Below, in pieces: positions 1 through 5,633 of a stretch of DNA of 24,752 nucleotides. The first letter of the stretch is position 1. Every line of letters starts with the position of its first letter. The notes beneath the pieces are model-generated. The model was given only the letters and a program-made list of their open reading frames with translations, ran no database searches and was not told where the DNA came from. The translations under genes were made by a program, and so were the position numbers. Source of the stretch: JAXGQE01 sp040766585 (GTDB taxonomy: Bacteria > Bacillota > SLNR01); NCBI GenBank assembly GCA_040766585.1, contig JAXGQE010000015.1, positions 1-24,752 on the forward strand, read 5' to 3'.

Positions 1-1
1 T

Positions 2-85
2 GTTATTTATTCGTACAACGAAGAAGAGCCGGATGATGAAATGGAAATGCCAGGCATCGACGAAAAATTTTCCTTGGAAGACTGA
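2..85 (+). CDS. C-terminal end of an unidentified acidic protein (partial)
   Basis: The frame starting at base 2 is open to a TGA at 83-85 and gives 27 residues ending in EKFSLED, rich in Asp and Glu. The start lies outside the window. In many Clostridia the gene just upstream of a fur homologue is a small acidic DUF1292 (YrzB-like) protein, and the acidic tail would fit. That assignment is from gene order only, because no domain is visible. A terminator follows 22 bases after the stop, so this gene closes its transcription unit. Confidence 0.45.
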   Translation, partial: VIYSYNEEEPDDEMEMPGIDEKFSLED

Positions 86-107
86 TTGAATCAATAGTAG
101 TCATAGG

Positions 108-155
108 ATGCACCTCATGGGTAGGACTGTAGCCAATCGATGGGGTGCATTTTTA
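108..155 (+). terminator. Rho-independent terminator after the first partial gene
   Basis: ATGCACCTCA (108-117) pairs with TGGGGTGCAT (141-150) over 10 bp including one G-U pair, and is followed by TTTTAT. The loop is 23 nt, longer than usual. It separates the upstream acidic-protein gene from the fur unit. The rest of the gap, 156-277, shows no recognisable element apart from the fur promoter at its end. Confidence 0.75.
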
Positions 156-277
156 TGCACGTTAATCTCTTTTGCTGAGTATTCTTGCGTTTCCAGACAA
201 ATGGCTTCTGCTCATAGAAATCGATTTATTGCAGACATGCAGATGCACAAAAAGCAGGTATTGTCTAAGGGTTTGAA

Positions 278-306
278 TTGACTCGAATACAGTGTTTCTA
301 TATAAT
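278..306 (+). promoter_or_regulatory. Sigma-A-type promoter of the fur/asp23 unit
   Basis: TTGACT (278-283) and a perfect TATAAT (301-306) are separated by exactly 17 bp, so transcription should begin near 313. This also settles the fur start: the longer open frame beginning at TTG 278 would start inside the -35 box. I found no convincing Fur or PerR operator palindrome over the promoter. Confidence 0.85.
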
Positions 307-343
307 GAAAGTGTTGATAGGTTGGCGCTGCTGGAGGTGTGTG

Positions 344-805
344 ATGAAAAAAGAAACTGTGGATCGAATAAGGCAAGAGCTATATGCTAATGAATACAAA
401 TTTACTCCCCAGAGGAAGATGGTGCTGCAGGTATTAACTGAACACAGCGGTGGGCACCTCAGTGCCGATGAGATTCATTCTCTGGTAAAAAGAAAGTATC
501 CGGACATCGGTGTAGCAACAGTTTATCGAACGTTGGATTTGCTGGCTAGTCTGAATATCATTCAAAAAATTAATTTTGGAGATGGAAAAAGCAGATTTGA
601 GATGAGTCAAGAGGAACGGCACCAACATCATCATCTCGTCTGCCTGTCATGCAATGAAATAATAGAAGTGAAAGAAGATTTGCTAATGCAGCTTGAAGAT
701 AGCATTGTCAAAGAGTATGAATTTGAAATCCACGATCATGCAGTGCAGTTCTTTGGCATTTGCAGGAAATGCCAGAGCAAGAGAAAAGAAAATCAAGATA
801 ATTGA
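344..805 (+). CDS. Fur-family metalloregulator (Fur/PerR/Zur type)
   Basis: The 153-residue protein is a cytoplasmic DNA-binding repressor of the Fur family, which senses iron, zinc, manganese or peroxide. The N-terminal winged helix (about residues 1-85) contains FTPQRKMVLQVL and the GVATVYRTLDLL recognition segment. The dimerisation half carries a His-rich metal stretch (about 93-97) and two CxxC pairs (C100/C103 and C140/C143), the usual structural zinc site. ATG 344 is chosen because GGAGG (333-337) lies 6 nt upstream. GTG 341 is too close to it, and an upstream in-frame TTG lies within the promoter. The next gene, asp23, begins 41 nt downstream, so co-transcription is likely. The sensed ligand cannot be read from sequence, so no specific symbol is given. 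Confidence 0.93.
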   Translation: MKKETVDRIRQELYANEYKFTPQRKMVLQVLTEHSGGHLSADEIHSLVKRKYPDIGVATVYRTLDLLASLNIIQKINFGDGKSRFEMSQEERHQHHHLVCLSCNEIIEVKEDLLMQLEDSIVKEYEFEIHDHAVQFFGICRKCQSKRKENQDN

Positions 806-829
806 GATGCATTCGTAATGAAATGCATC
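806..829 (+). promoter_or_regulatory. Perfect 8-bp hairpin just before the asp23 ribosome-binding site
   Basis: GATGCATT (806-813) and AATGCATC (822-829) are perfect inverted repeats around an 8-nt loop. The structure starts at the fur stop codon and ends 1 nt before the GGAGGTGA Shine-Dalgarno site of asp23 (831-838). There is no T-run, so it is not a terminator. It could be an RNA element tuning asp23 translation, an RNA-processing site, or a palindromic operator. The palindrome is seen; any function is inferred. Confidence 0.5.
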
Positions 830-846
830 CGGAGGTGATAATTTCC

Positions 847-1254
847 ATGAGTGATGATATTATGGAAGTCCCTGATCTTACGAGTACCGATGGTAATGTA
901 AAAATCTCCGATGAAGTCATTGGAGTAATAGCAGGAATCGCTGCAATGGAGGTTGAGGGAGTAGTAGGCCTCAGCGGCGGAATAGCTGGTGGGATTGCTC
1001 AGTTACTCGGAAAGAAGTCATTGTCTAAGGGAATCAAAGTCCAAGCGGGAGAGAAAGAAACCAGTATTGATATCCATCTTGTAGTGGGATATGGTGTTCG
1101 CATTCCAGATATTGCTCAGGAAGTACAGGAGAAAGTAAAAATCGGCGTCGAGAGCATGACTGGACTCAGAGTCGTGGAAGTGAATGTTCACATACAGGGC
1201 GTAAGTTTTCACGATGAAATAAAAGAGGAGGACATGACTAAAAATAGACCCTGA
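847..1254 (+). CDS. Asp23/Gls24 family envelope-stress protein
   Basis: This 135-residue protein matches the Asp23/Gls24 family along its length: VKISDEVIGVIAGIAAMEVEG, a Gly-rich SGGIAGGIAQLLGKK turn, then a beta-rich half with IDIHLVVGYGVRIPDIAQ and VVEVNVHIQGV. In staphylococci Asp23 is an abundant protein held at the membrane by AmaP and linked to cell-envelope stress. ATG 847 has a perfect GGAGGTGA 8 nt upstream, and an in-frame TTG at 802 lies inside fur without a site. The downstream partner amaP is broken by an insertion sequence, so this Asp23 may lack its normal anchor. A second Asp23-like domain is present in the AmaP C-terminal fragment at 2559-2903. Confidence 0.93.
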   Translation: MSDDIMEVPDLTSTDGNVKISDEVIGVIAGIAAMEVEGVVGLSGGIAGGIAQLLGKKSLSKGIKVQAGEKETSIDIHLVVGYGVRIPDIAQEVQEKVKIGVESMTGLRVVEVNVHIQGVSFHDEIKEEDMTKNRP

Positions 1255-1291
1255 ACCGAAATCAATCAATTGGGATGGAGGGCATGAAAAT

Positions 1292-1372
1292 ATGAAAGTG
1301 TCTGAACGAATTTTGTTGATTGTCTATACAGGTTTTATGTCAATTTTTTTATTTGATAAATTGTCAATATAA
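1292..1372 (+). pseudogene. amaP: amaP 5' fragment, interrupted by the insertion sequence
   Basis: The ATG at 1292 opens MKVSERILLIVYTGFMS, the typical N-terminal start and first membrane helix of the Asp23-anchoring protein AmaP. The native part ends after codon 21, at 1354. The following codons come from the inverted repeat of the insertion sequence and reach a TAA at 1370-1372, giving only 26 residues. The joined gene (1292-1354 plus 2427-2903) reads without a break for about 179 residues, a normal AmaP length. The fragment alone encodes one truncated hydrophobic helix and cannot anchor Asp23. Confidence 0.8.
1351..1354. repeat. Left copy of the flanking ATTT (target duplication)
   Basis: ATTT occurs directly outside both ends of the insertion sequence (1351-1354 and 2423-2426). 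Keeping one copy joins the two halves of amaP in frame. IS30-family duplications are usually 2-3 bp, so the true duplication may be a shorter part of this repeat and the element boundary may be off by one base. Confidence 0.7.
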
Positions 1373-1380
1373 GTGCAACA
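1355..1380 (+). repeat. Left terminal inverted repeat of the IS30-type element
   Basis: The 26 bases 1355-1380 match the reverse complement of 2397-2422 at 22 of 26 positions, with the inner 11 (AAGTGCAACA and the base before it) identical. The AAGTGCAACA core is typical of IS30-family ends in Gram-positive bacteria. The stop codon of the transposase remnant (1364-1366 on the minus strand) lies inside this repeat. Confidence 0.85.
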
Positions 1381-2304
1381 TTTCCTCCTGAAATGCTTCA
1401 TGTGCAGTTTTCCAATTAAGACACTTTTTAGGTCTGTTGTTTATGAGCGAGAGTGCTAAAGCTACCTGTTCGGTAGAGACTTTGCTTAAGTCTGTTTTCT
1501 TGGGAAAGAACTCCCTTAAAAGGCCATTGGCATTCTCATTGCTCCCTCGCTGCCACGAAGAGTACGGATCTGCGAAGTACATCCTTAATTTTAAGTTTTT
1601 CTCAACGATTGGGAAACATGCAAATTCTTTGCCTCTATCTACTGTAGCCGTCTGCATGGATCCCGCTGGCAGAGATTGGCGTAGTTGACCAATAGCCGCC
1701 TCCATTGACTTTGCGGAGCGATCCGTCATTTTGATGGCAGTGTACCATCTTGTCTTTCGTTCAACAAAGGTAGCCAGGCACCTTACTTTTTCCCCTGCTC
1801 GATACAACAGTGTCTAGCTCCCAGTGTCCAAAAGTCTGAGCTTGCGAATCTCTTTGGGGCGATGGTGGATGGAGACTCCGACATTGAACCGGCCTCGTGT
1901 TTCCCGGGCTGGCGCCGTTTACCCTTATGGCGTAAAAGGCTTAGATTGTGGCTCTGTAGGAATCCTAAGTAGATCCATCGATAGATTGTCTTGGTACACA
2001 AGGCTTGCCTAAAGAGTCGATTCGCAATCTGTTCTGGAGACCATGTGTGTTTAGCTTCTCATTAATTGTGGCAGCCAAGCTCATAGACCATTTGGACTTT
2101 CGCTCCACATCTTTTGCGTCGGTTTCCATACAGATCCTGAGCAAACTCTGAAATTAAACTTTTTGGGTAGAATTATGCTTGAGTTCTCGTGATATAGTCG
2201 AGACATTGCGACCCAATTTGATCGCTAGACCTCATGGTGAAACCCTCTATCATTAGGGTTTCTATGCGAGCACGCTCAAATGTGGTAAGATGTTGATAGC
2301 TCAT
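1364..2304 (-). pseudogene. IS30-family transposase, broken by multiple frameshifts
   Basis: Reading the minus strand from ATG at 2304, the N-terminal HTH begins MSYQHLTTFERARIETLM, then shifts frame near 2228 to continue LAIKLGRNVSTISRELKH, shifts again near 2140 (NRRKRCGAKV), near 2060 (TWSPEQIANRLFRQAL, KTIYRWIYLG) and near 1830. From there an open frame runs to 1364 with the catalytic-core signatures ERKTRWYTAIK, TVDRGKEFA and YFADPYSSWQRGSNENANG, whose D and E belong to the DDE triad, followed by the family tail NNRPKKCLNWKTAHEAF. Nearly all of an IS30 transposase is recognisable but in at least four frame segments, so no functional protein can be made. Confidence 0.88.
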
Positions 2305-2396
2305 GATGGCACCTCCGTGTATGTGTCGGTGTGGTTATCTACATTTTACACGAAGCATGTTGTCATGGGCTGAATTATTTTCAGCTTATCTTGTAG

Positions 2397-2422
2397 TGTT
2401 GCACTTAATTTTACAATTCATC
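2397..2422 (-). repeat. Right terminal inverted repeat of the IS30-type element
   Basis: This is the partner of 1355-1380 (22/26 identical in inverted orientation), with the outer end at CATC. It lies downstream of amaP's first 21 codons and just before the resumed amaP frame. Confidence 0.85.
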
Positions 2423-2426
2423 ATTT
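2423..2426. repeat. Right copy of the flanking ATTT (target duplication)
   Basis: This is the second copy of the ATTT found at 1351-1354. The amaP frame resumes at 2427 (ATA ATT GCT CTG). Confidence 0.7.
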
Positions 2427-2558
2427 ATAATTGCTCTGATCTCTCTTGGCTGGGAAAGCCCTCTTACTTCTTTTATAAATTATCTCGGGAATCCTCTCGG
2501 GCGAGTTACTGTCACCATCTTATCCGTAATCTTTGCTGCCGTTGGTATAAGGACAATC

Positions 2559-2903
2559 ATGCAGTCATTTTTTCGTTTTTCTGATACTCAGGCTATCGTG
2601 AAGGAAACACCGCAAGGGAAAGTGAAAGTTTCCTTAATCGCCATTGAAAACCTTGTGAAAAAAACAGTCCGGCAGGTCAAAGGAGTCAGGGATGTCAAAG
2701 CCATCGTGAGGCTTCTGGATGCCAAGAAGCTTCAGGTACAGATCCGAGTTATTACAAGCCCAGAGATCAGTGTGCCGGATTTATCCAATGAGATACAACA
2801 AACTGTGAAAGAATACATTTTTGATGTGATAGGTATCGAAGTAAACCAGGTAACAGTAGTAGTAGACAATATCGCTGTTGACAGCAAGACGCGGTTAGAA
2901 TAA
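2559..2903 (+). CDS. amaP: AmaP C-terminal fragment (alkaline shock membrane anchor protein, 5' truncated)
   Basis: From ATG 2559 the frame encodes 114 residues with the AmaP C-terminal domain, an Asp23-like fold: VKETPQGKVKVSLIAIENLV, VKGVRDVKAIVRLLD, LQVQIRVITSPEISVPDL and VKEYIFDVIGIEVNQVTVVV. The same frame is open upstream to 2409 and includes the missing helix region (GRVTVTILSVIFAAVGIRTI), but it has no ATG, GTG or TTG between the insertion and 2559. AAGGA, 5 nt before 2559, could serve as a ribosome-binding site. If made, this product would be a soluble domain without the two membrane helices. The frame has stayed open while the transposase decayed. DUF2273 follows 20 nt later. Confidence 0.72.
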   Translation: MQSFFRFSDTQAIVKETPQGKVKVSLIAIENLVKKTVRQVKGVRDVKAIVRLLDAKKLQVQIRVITSPEISVPDLSNEIQQTVKEYIFDVIGIEVNQVTVVVDNIAVDSKTRLE

Positions 2904-2923
2904 CTATGAAATGGGGAGAATCT

Positions 2924-3151
2924 ATGTGGGAGAGAATTTCTCAGGAGCTGCCAATTCGTCATAAAGGAAAACTATATGGAGCTCTTATTGGATTTTTTCT
3001 TGGTTTGTTTTTGATTAATTTTGGTTTACTCAAAACATTGGTTTTACTAGGATTGACCATAATTGGGTACATTGCAGGTAGTCGATTGGACTCATCCAAT
3101 GAAGAACTGATGGATGCTCTCGACAGAATTTTGCCGTCAGATGATAATTAG
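2924..3151 (+). CDS. DUF2273 small membrane protein of the Asp23/AmaP cluster
   Basis: The 75-residue protein has the DUF2273 layout: a short N-terminal MWERISQELPIRHKGK, two close membrane helices (about 17-33 and 35-52, GALIGFFLGLFLINFG and TLVLLGLTIIGYIAG), then an acidic tail. Members of this family sit beside amaP and asp23 and are thought to belong to the same envelope assembly; the molecular role is unknown. ATG 2924 is preferred over the in-frame ATG 2906 because GGGAG at 2913-2917 fits it and because family members start MWE. This helical pair may be the only intact membrane component left in the cluster after amaP was split. Confidence 0.85.
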   Translation: MWERISQELPIRHKGKLYGALIGFFLGLFLINFGLLKTLVLLGLTIIGYIAGSRLDSSNEELMDALDRILPSDDN

Positions 3152-3181
3152 CATTCTGCATCATAAGGAGCGATTGATTGG

Positions 3182-3607
3182 ATGAGCAGAAGAAAAGCGA
3201 GAGAATATGCGTTAAAGATTCTCTATATCATGGAAACATCAGGTAAAGATTGGAACCAGGCGATTAATGACCTGGAGATTCTGGAGCAAGGATTTGATAA
3301 TAATCGGGAATTTATGCAGAAACTTGTCTTGGGAACGGTCAAGAATATGCCTGAAATTGATGAGATAATTTCGAAATATGCAATTGGATGGACACTTTCC
3401 AGAATGGCCGTGATTGACAGGGCTTTGATGAGAATCGCCATATTCGAGATGCTTTTCGTTGACGATATTCCCGTTAGCGTGTCCATTAACGAAGCAGTGG
3501 ATTTAGCAAACAAATTCAGCACTGAAGATTCTGGAAAATTTATTAACGGGATCTTGGGGAAAATTGTTCGAGATAATCTGATACCTAAAAAAGGCTGCCA
3601 GGAATAA
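3182..3607 (+). CDS. nusB: Transcription antitermination factor NusB
   Basis: The 141-residue all-helical protein starts SRRKAREYALKILYIMETSG, the NusB RNA-binding N-terminus, and ends with the conserved VPVSVSINEAVDLANKFS and SGKFINGILGKI segments. NusB binds boxA RNA with NusE (S10) to prevent premature termination on rRNA operons. AGGAG (3166-3170) lies 11 nt upstream of the ATG, slightly long. Its position between DUF2273 and xseA is the standard clostridial order. A hairpin overlaps its stop codon (see 3590-3622). Confidence 0.96.
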   Translation: MSRRKAREYALKILYIMETSGKDWNQAINDLEILEQGFDNNREFMQKLVLGTVKNMPEIDEIISKYAIGWTLSRMAVIDRALMRIAIFEMLFVDDIPVSVSINEAVDLANKFSTEDSGKFINGILGKIVRDNLIPKKGCQE

Positions 3608-3622
3608 ATAACGGCAGCTTTT
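3590..3622 (+). terminator. Terminator-like hairpin overlapping the nusB stop
   Basis: AAAGGCTGCC (3590-3599) pairs with GGCAGCTTTT (3613-3622) over 10 bp with one G-U, and the stem runs into a short TTTTA. The nusB TAA (3605-3607) is in the loop. The T-tract is short, so it may be leaky and set the ratio of nusB to xseA rather than stop transcription entirely. Confidence 0.45.
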
Positions 3623-3648
3623 ACATACAATCGCTTGGAGGGTCAATC

Positions 3649-4875
3649 ATGAAAGAATTCCCAGCTTGGGAGATTCATATGCTAACTCGCCATATAAAAG
3701 ATGTAATGGAGCACGATCCTCTTTTGCAGGATATATGGGTACGAGGTGAAATATCCAATTATAAACTGCATTCATCCGGGCATGCATATTTCTCTATGAA
3801 GGACGAGTTTGCTCAATTGCGATGCGTTATGTTCAAAAGCAAAGCCGGGCGTGTGGATTTCCTGCCCAAAAATGGAGATATGATTCTAGCACGAGGAAGT
3901 ATCAGTGTGTATGAACGGGATGGGTCATATCAGTTTTATGTTGAGGAGATGAGGGCCTCCGGTGTTGGGGATCTGCATCAGGCTTTTGAAGAATTAAAAA
4001 GAAAACTAGACGCGGAAGGTTTATTTAATGTTAAGTTCAAGAAATCACTTCCATATTTGCCCAAACGAATCGGGATTGTCACCTCACCCACAGGGGCTGC
4101 TATCAGAGACATCATCAGTGTTACCCGGAGACGGTACGAAAACATGACACTCACCGTTATTCCTGTTCGAGTGCAGGGTGAGGATGCACCTGGAGAAATC
4201 GCAGAGGCTATACAGCGTCTTAACAGCTTTGAGGATGTGGATGTTATCATCGTGGGACGCGGTGGAGGATCTTTTGAAGAACTTAATGCGTTCAATCAAG
4301 AGATTGTTGCTCGGAGTATATTTGCATCATCCATTCCAGTTGTGTCTGCCATTGGTCATGAAACTGATTTCACAATTGCAGATTTTGTTGCGGATGTGAG
4401 GGCTCCGACTCCTTCTGCAGCCGCCGAGATCGTAGTTCCTGATAAAAGAGAACTGTTACGGAATCTGAGTACCGCAAAAACTCGAATGGAGTATTTGTTG
4501 AAAAGAAAACTCAGAGTGGAAAAATCTCGCTTCGAACAAGTGCTGAAAAGACCCGTATTGTCCAGGCCTCTGTCTATTGTTCAGCAGCATATACTGGATG
4601 TAGATCGAATCAATAAATCATTGTATAAATCCATTAACAATAAGATGACCATAGAAAAAGAGAAATTCATTAGCATAACCACGAAGCTGAACATGCTCAG
4701 TCCACTGCATACTCTAGGGCGGGGATTTGCCATATGTGAAGACTTTATGACAGGCGAACCGATTCAAAGAATCGATTCGGTAAGGCCGGAACAGGTAATC
4801 AAAACAAGTTTAAAGGATGGAAGTTTTATTAGCTGCGTCACCAAAATCATGCAGGAGGATACAGAATATGAGTGA
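3649..4875 (+). CDS. xseA: Exodeoxyribonuclease VII large subunit
   Basis: XseA is the catalytic subunit of ExoVII, which degrades single-stranded DNA from both ends to oligonucleotides. At 408 residues it has a normal length. The N-terminal OB fold spans about 1-100 (DIWVRGEISNYKLHSSGHAY, FSMKD). The catalytic domain contains RIGIVTSPTGAAIRDI, VGRGGGSFEELNAFN, VSAIGHETDFTIADFVAD and RAPTPSAAAE. A long basic coiled region and a C-terminal barrel segment LGRGFAIC follow. GGAGGG is 7 nt upstream of ATG 3649. The 3' end overlaps xseB by 8 bp, so the two subunits are probably translationally coupled. Confidence 0.97.
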   Translation: MKEFPAWEIHMLTRHIKDVMEHDPLLQDIWVRGEISNYKLHSSGHAYFSMKDEFAQLRCVMFKSKAGRVDFLPKNGDMILARGSISVYERDGSYQFYVEEMRASGVGDLHQAFEELKRKLDAEGLFNVKFKKSLPYLPKRIGIVTSPTGAAIRDIISVTRRRYENMTLTVIPVRVQGEDAPGEIAEAIQRLNSFEDVDVIIVGRGGGSFEELNAFNQEIVARSIFASSIPVVSAIGHETDFTIADFVADVRAPTPSAAAEIVVPDKRELLRNLSTAKTRMEYLLKRKLRVEKSRFEQVLKRPVLSRPLSIVQQHILDVDRINKSLYKSINNKMTIEKEKFISITTKLNMLSPLHTLGRGFAICEDFMTGEPIQRIDSVRPEQVIKTSLKDGSFISCVTKIMQEDTEYE

Positions 4876-5113
4876 ATTGAAAAGTATGAATTATGAAGAG
4901 TCCTTTCAGCGTTTGGAAGATCTGGTTGAGAAGCTGGAGTCAGGTGAGATGAGTCTGGAAGAATCTCTTCGAATTTTTGAAGAAAGTATCCAGATCGTTC
5001 GCCGGTGTTCCCAATTGCTTGAAGAAGCGGAAAGAAAGATTGAAATATTAACCGAGAATGCAGATTCTCTACCCGACATCGATCTAGAAGACTCGGCTGA
5101 CAATAAGGAGTAG
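4868..5113 (+). CDS. xseB: Exodeoxyribonuclease VII small subunit
   Basis: This 81-residue protein has the XseB signature NYEESFQRLEDLVEKLESGE followed by SLEESLRIFEESIQIVRRC, a helical hairpin that wraps the large subunit. ATG 4868 follows AGGAGG (4853-4858) by 9 nt. An in-frame codon at 4817 lies deep within xseA without a site. The tail is acidic (DIDLEDSADNKE). Confidence 0.94.
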   Translation: MSELKSMNYEESFQRLEDLVEKLESGEMSLEESLRIFEESIQIVRRCSQLLEEAERKIEILTENADSLPDIDLEDSADNKE

Positions 5114-5129
5114 CGCGGAGGTGTCGTAT

Positions 5130-5585
5130 GTGAAAGAATTTTTGGCCGGTATACTAAGTAACAGAACTTTTCTGACAGCAGCGTTTGGCTGGTTTATTGC
5201 CCAGTCATTAAAGGTACTTTCCGTACTCGTTGAAAAAAGGCGGATTGACTTCAATTATTTTGTTAGTACTGGTGGTATGCCCAGTTCTCATTCTGCCTTT
5301 GTCATGGCGCTTACAGTTGCTGTTGGTTTTGATGCCGGCTGGAATTCATCGATATTTGCATTATCCCTGGCCTTTGCTATAGTGGTGATGTACGATGCCT
5401 CTGGAGTCAGGCAGGCAGCTGGAAAACAAGCGGAAGTATTAAACATCATTGTGGAAGATATGTTTAAAACACATAAGATTGCTGAGAAGAGATTGAGGGA
5501 GTTATTGGGTCACACACCCATAGAAGTACTGGCCGGAGCAGTATTGGGCATTGTAATCGGACTGGCTGCACAGAGTCTCTTTTAA
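5130..5585 (+). CDS. Divergent PAP2 (DUF212, YuiD-like) membrane protein
   Basis: The 151-residue hydrophobic protein matches the divergent-PAP2/DUF212 group, related to acid phosphatases and vanadium haloperoxidases. STGGMPSSHSAFVMAL holds the phosphatase-like SxxH. YDASGVRQAAGKQAEVLN and LGHTPIEVLAGAVLGIVIGL are further family blocks, and about four membrane helices are expected. A lipid or isoprenoid phosphate substrate is plausible, and the adjacent isoprenoid gene dxs is suggestive, but no member is well defined biochemically. GTG 5130 is chosen since GGAGG (5117-5121) lies 8 nt before it; GTG 5121 overlaps that site. Confidence 0.85.
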   Translation: MKEFLAGILSNRTFLTAAFGWFIAQSLKVLSVLVEKRRIDFNYFVSTGGMPSSHSAFVMALTVAVGFDAGWNSSIFALSLAFAIVVMYDASGVRQAAGKQAEVLNIIVEDMFKTHKIAEKRLRELLGHTPIEVLAGAVLGIVIGLAAQSLF

Positions 5586-5633
5586 CCAATCCCATGGAGT
5601 TTTGTTGCAGATAAAATTTTCAAGTAGGTGATC

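Larger units (their letters stand above)
1355..2422 (-). mobile_element. Degenerate IS30-family insertion sequence within amaP
   Basis: The element is about 1068 bp, bounded by 26-bp imperfect inverted repeats and by ATTT on both sides, and inserted in amaP with its transposase facing against the host operon. Length, end sequence and transposase motifs all fit IS30. The transposase frame is broken several times, so it is not autonomous, but its ends are well preserved and could still be mobilised by an active relative. The host frame is restored exactly when the element and one ATTT are removed, which independently supports the boundaries. Confidence 0.9.

Noticed and set aside
278..343. N-terminal extension of Fur from TTG 278
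   Set aside because: The extension would begin in the -35 box of a near-consensus promoter, is Cys/Trp-rich and unlike Fur, and ATG 344 has a good ribosome-binding site.
1437..2012. Two + strand open frames (1437-1688 and 1824-2012) inside the insertion sequence
   Set aside because: They are antisense to clear IS30 transposase sequence and have no ribosome-binding sites or recognisable motifs.
2303..2584. Open frame of 93 codons on the + strand across the right end of the insertion sequence
   Set aside because: It overlaps the amaP frame in a different register, crosses the inverted repeat and has no family resemblance; the amaP frame explains the region.
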